Origin: Allium sativum
Taxonomy: Eukaryota; Streptophyta; Magnoliopsida; Asparagales; Amaryllidaceae
NCBI GenBank assembly: GCA_030737875.1
Contig: CM060909.1
Coordinates: 33,903,159-33,967,158 of the forward strand
Length of the DNA stretch: 64,000 nucleotides
Reading direction: 5' to 3'
Shown piece by piece: positions 61,634 to 64,000 of the stretch. Position numbers and translations under genes: made by a program. The notes under the pieces were generated by a model. That model worked only from the letters and a program-made list of their open reading frames with translations, was not told the DNA's origin and ran no database searches. The number at the start of each line of letters is the position of its first letter. The stretch's first letter is position 1.

Positions 61634-62647
61634 TCAAGTATATTTCCCTTGATTTCCCTGGCTACAAGGTTACCACCAATTCCTTTCCATGATTTCAAGG
61701 CTACATGGAACACATCTTTACCCAAACACTTCCCAAACAATTACAACAGCCCTATAACTCTTCAATAACACTTCAATTCAGAGAGTAATGAGTAAAGAGT
61801 GAAAAAGGAAATTTTATATGATTAGACTTGAAATCGACAGAGTGTAAGTGCAGAAATCATAAAAATATGAAATATTAATGGTATAATGAAAGAGGATGAA
61901 GATGGAGAAGAAAAATGATGAAAAAATTCGAAATCAGCCACTATTTATAAGATTTGAAAGGTTGCAACGCTTCTAGAACGTTACAAATAGTGAAAAGGCA
62001 CTTTCTTTCAAAATTAAAAATGTGACTGTTATATGTCGACATAGGGAACTATGTATGTTGACATATACTAGTTCAAATTTGAAATTTGAGTATTTTTCAA
62101 GTGTTTTGAAAGATATATATATATATATATATATGTATAATTCTGGAAATTCTTGAATTAAAACATAGTGTTATAAACTAGTATTATAAAGTAAGAAATC
62201 ATCATAAATATAAACTATATAAATATATTTATAAAATTATAATGTTTAAAACTATATAAATATAAAGTATATAAAAGTATACAATTATATAAGTAAATTT
62301 AAAACTTATAGACTTAAAAATTTGAGTTTAAAATCAAAAGTATATAGAAAATTAATTAGAATTAGAATAGGATTTGAAAATGGAATTTGAAATCAGAATA
62401 GAATTTGAAATTGAAATTTGAATTTGAACCTGGAGTGCTATTCAGATTCTTACATAAACAAAACTCTATTACTATATTTATCTTGAATTTTTGAAATCTT
62501 GAAATCTTGATTACTCATGATTCTTGAATCTTCTCTGAATTTTTAATCTCTAAAAGCTCTTAAACTGTACAGCCTTCAATATTAATTCTTGTATACAAAT
62601 TCCTGCATATGTATATATTCTAGATAAAGATGTTAGTATATATTTTA
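61634..62647. other. Right part of target repeat, then AT-rich DNA
   Basis: 61634 to about 61800 continues the repeat-like sequence that begins at 51845. The rest is AT-rich, with an AT run near 62117 and no recognised gene. Confidence 0.45.
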
Positions 62648-62817
62648 GAGTGCTGCTAAAAGCTCCCAAATTTCTTTTTCTTAATACCATGCATGGTATT
62701 AGGAAGCTTTAACCTGGGTGCTTTTAACATCACATGGTGGTACTGTGCTAAAAACACCCAGATTTACACTTCTTAATACCATTCATGGTATTAGGAAGAA
62801 GAAATTTGGGTTCTTTT

Positions 62818-63363
62818 TAGAAGTGAACATAAACCGCACCGCAATGCGAAAACCGCCCAGACCGAACCGCAAAAACGGTGCGGAATACCGCAACGGATTC
62901 TCTCTCTAAAGCAAACAACCCAAACCGAACCGACTCGCATGATACGGTTCGGTTGCAGTTTCAACTTTTACCAAACCGTATTAAACCGAACCGAACCGCA
63001 TAGCTACATCTACAATGTTATGGTAAAAAATTAACAAATTCCTACCTAACTTTTAATTTAACGCTATATATTCTATTTTCAATGTATGATGTAGTTATAT
63101 TAATTAAAGATAACATTATGTGTGTTAACCTTCAGGTGACACAACGTCATAAAATCGTAAATTGTTTGTTGATGAAAGTAATTTTCTTGTTTCATATTTA
63201 ATACGGGTTCAAACCGGACCGAACCAAAACCGAACCGTATTACATCAAAACTGAACCGTTTGAACGGTTAGTATAATGGTTTGTATTTTTGATCAACCGT
63301 TTGATGTGGTGCGGATGCGGTTTGAGATTCAAACCGCACCGAATCGAACCATGCTCACCCCTA
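62818..63363. mobile_element. hAT MITE, first of a pair
   Basis: A 546-bp element with ends TAGAAGTGAAC and (reverse complement) TAGGGGTGAGC, perfect 8-bp duplication GTTCTTTT (62810-62817, 63364-63371), and an inside rich in AAACCGCACCG and CCGAACCGAACC. Confidence 0.9.
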
Positions 63364-63374
63364 GTTCTTTTAGT

Positions 63375-63967
63375 TAGGGGTGGGCATAAACCGCACCGCA
63401 ATGCGGAAACCACCCAAACCGAACCGCATAAACGGTGCGGAAAACCGCACCGGATTCTCTCTCTAAAGCGAACAACCCAAACCGAACTGACTCGCAATAG
63501 TACGGTTTGGTTGCGGTTTGAACTTTTAGCAAACCATATTAGACCGAACCGAACCGCATAGCTACACCGACAATGTTATGATAAAAAAATTAACAAATTC
63601 CTGACAATGTTATGATAAAAAAATTAACAATTTCCTATCTAACTTTTAATTTAACGATATATATTCTATTTTCAACGTATTTTGTAGTTATATAAATTAA
63701 AGATAACACTATGTGTTTTAACCTTTAGGTGACACAATGTCATACAATCTTAAATTAATTGTTGATGGAAGTAATTTTCTTGTTTCATATTTAATACGGG
63801 TTCAAACCGGACCAAACCAAAACCGGACCGTACTACATTGAAACCAAACCGAAACCGAACTGTTTGAACGGTTAGTATAATGGTTTGTATTTTTGATCAA
63901 CCGTTTGATACGGTTCAGAAGCGGTTTGAGCTTCAAACCGCACCAAACCAAACCGGGCACACCTCTA
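63375..63967. mobile_element. hAT MITE, second of a pair
   Basis: A 593-bp sister copy of the first, same orientation, with ends TAGGGGTGGGC and (reverse complement) TAGAGGTGTGC and duplication CTTTTAGT (63367-63374) / CTTTTAGC (63968-63975). It has a 34-bp internal tandem duplication at 63569-63636 that the first copy lacks. Confidence 0.88.
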
Positions 63968-64000
63968 CTTTTAGCAACACACATATTTTATAATAGTTAA

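Larger units (their letters stand above)
62648..63982. mobile_element. Palindromic MITE hosting two hAT MITEs
   Basis: The ends GAGTGCTGCTAAAAGCTCCC and (reverse complement) GTGTGTTGCTAAAAGAACCC continue into symmetric CCAAATTTCTT and AATACCAT(G/T)CATGGTATT blocks (about 50-bp arms). The 8-bp target duplication ATATTTTA is perfect (62640-62647, 63983-63990). Without its insertions it is about 180 bp. The ends resemble those of 46511-47261. Confidence 0.8.

Overview
The window is plant nuclear DNA. It is AT-rich, holds one conserved eukaryotic gene split by introns, and is otherwise dominated by LTR retrotransposons and small non-autonomous DNA transposons. An angiosperm, probably a eudicot, fits best; the species cannot be told from the sequence.

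Region 1 (1-30194) is a nested stack of giant non-coding LTRs, all lying in minus orientation. The base layer is a LARD-like element. Its 5' LTR (23441-30194, 6754 bp), tRNA-Met primer site (23426-23437), 1.0 kb internal region without gag or pol, and polypurine tract (22428-22440) are all visible. Its 3' LTR runs leftward from 22427 and out of the window, and is broken twice: by a related LTR copy (1-6725) and by a hAT-like MITE (8655-21505). That MITE was entered by a 5.3 kb solo LTR (9017-21211, TSD GTTTT), which was itself entered by a 6.9 kb solo LTR (12787-19683, TSD GTGTA). The LTRs share conserved pieces: hairpin arrays, a GC-rich exon-like island followed by a 5' splice-site motif, a palindrome near a possible acceptor, and fast-changing minisatellites.

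Region 2 (30195-52190) is the genic part. A relict LTR-like piece is followed by intergenic DNA and then the five coding exons of TRAPPC2 (Trs20/sedlin; 38770-45544, 135 aa), a core subunit of the TRAPP vesicle-tethering complexes. Its third intron is a textbook U12-type AT-AC intron. A likely 5'-UTR exon lies at about 34266-34470, directly abutting a hAT MITE. Further MITEs with target duplications sit in the presumed 5'-UTR intron, in intron 4 and downstream.

Region 3 (52191-61628) is a complete but dead Ty3/gypsy chromovirus, probably Tekay/Del clade. It has 2.5 and 2.2 kb LTRs, TSD CTTGA, a primer site, gag, protease, RT, RNase H, integrase, a C-terminal chromodomain-like segment and a G19 polypurine tract. 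Five in-frame stops and two frameshifts break the reading frame. Its LTRs begin TGTAACAACC, as do those of the LARD, and both use a tRNA-Met primer site, so a relative of this element may be the source of the LARD's enzymes.

Region 4 (61629-64000) is AT-rich DNA ending in a palindromic MITE that holds two sister hAT MITEs side by side with overlapping target duplications.
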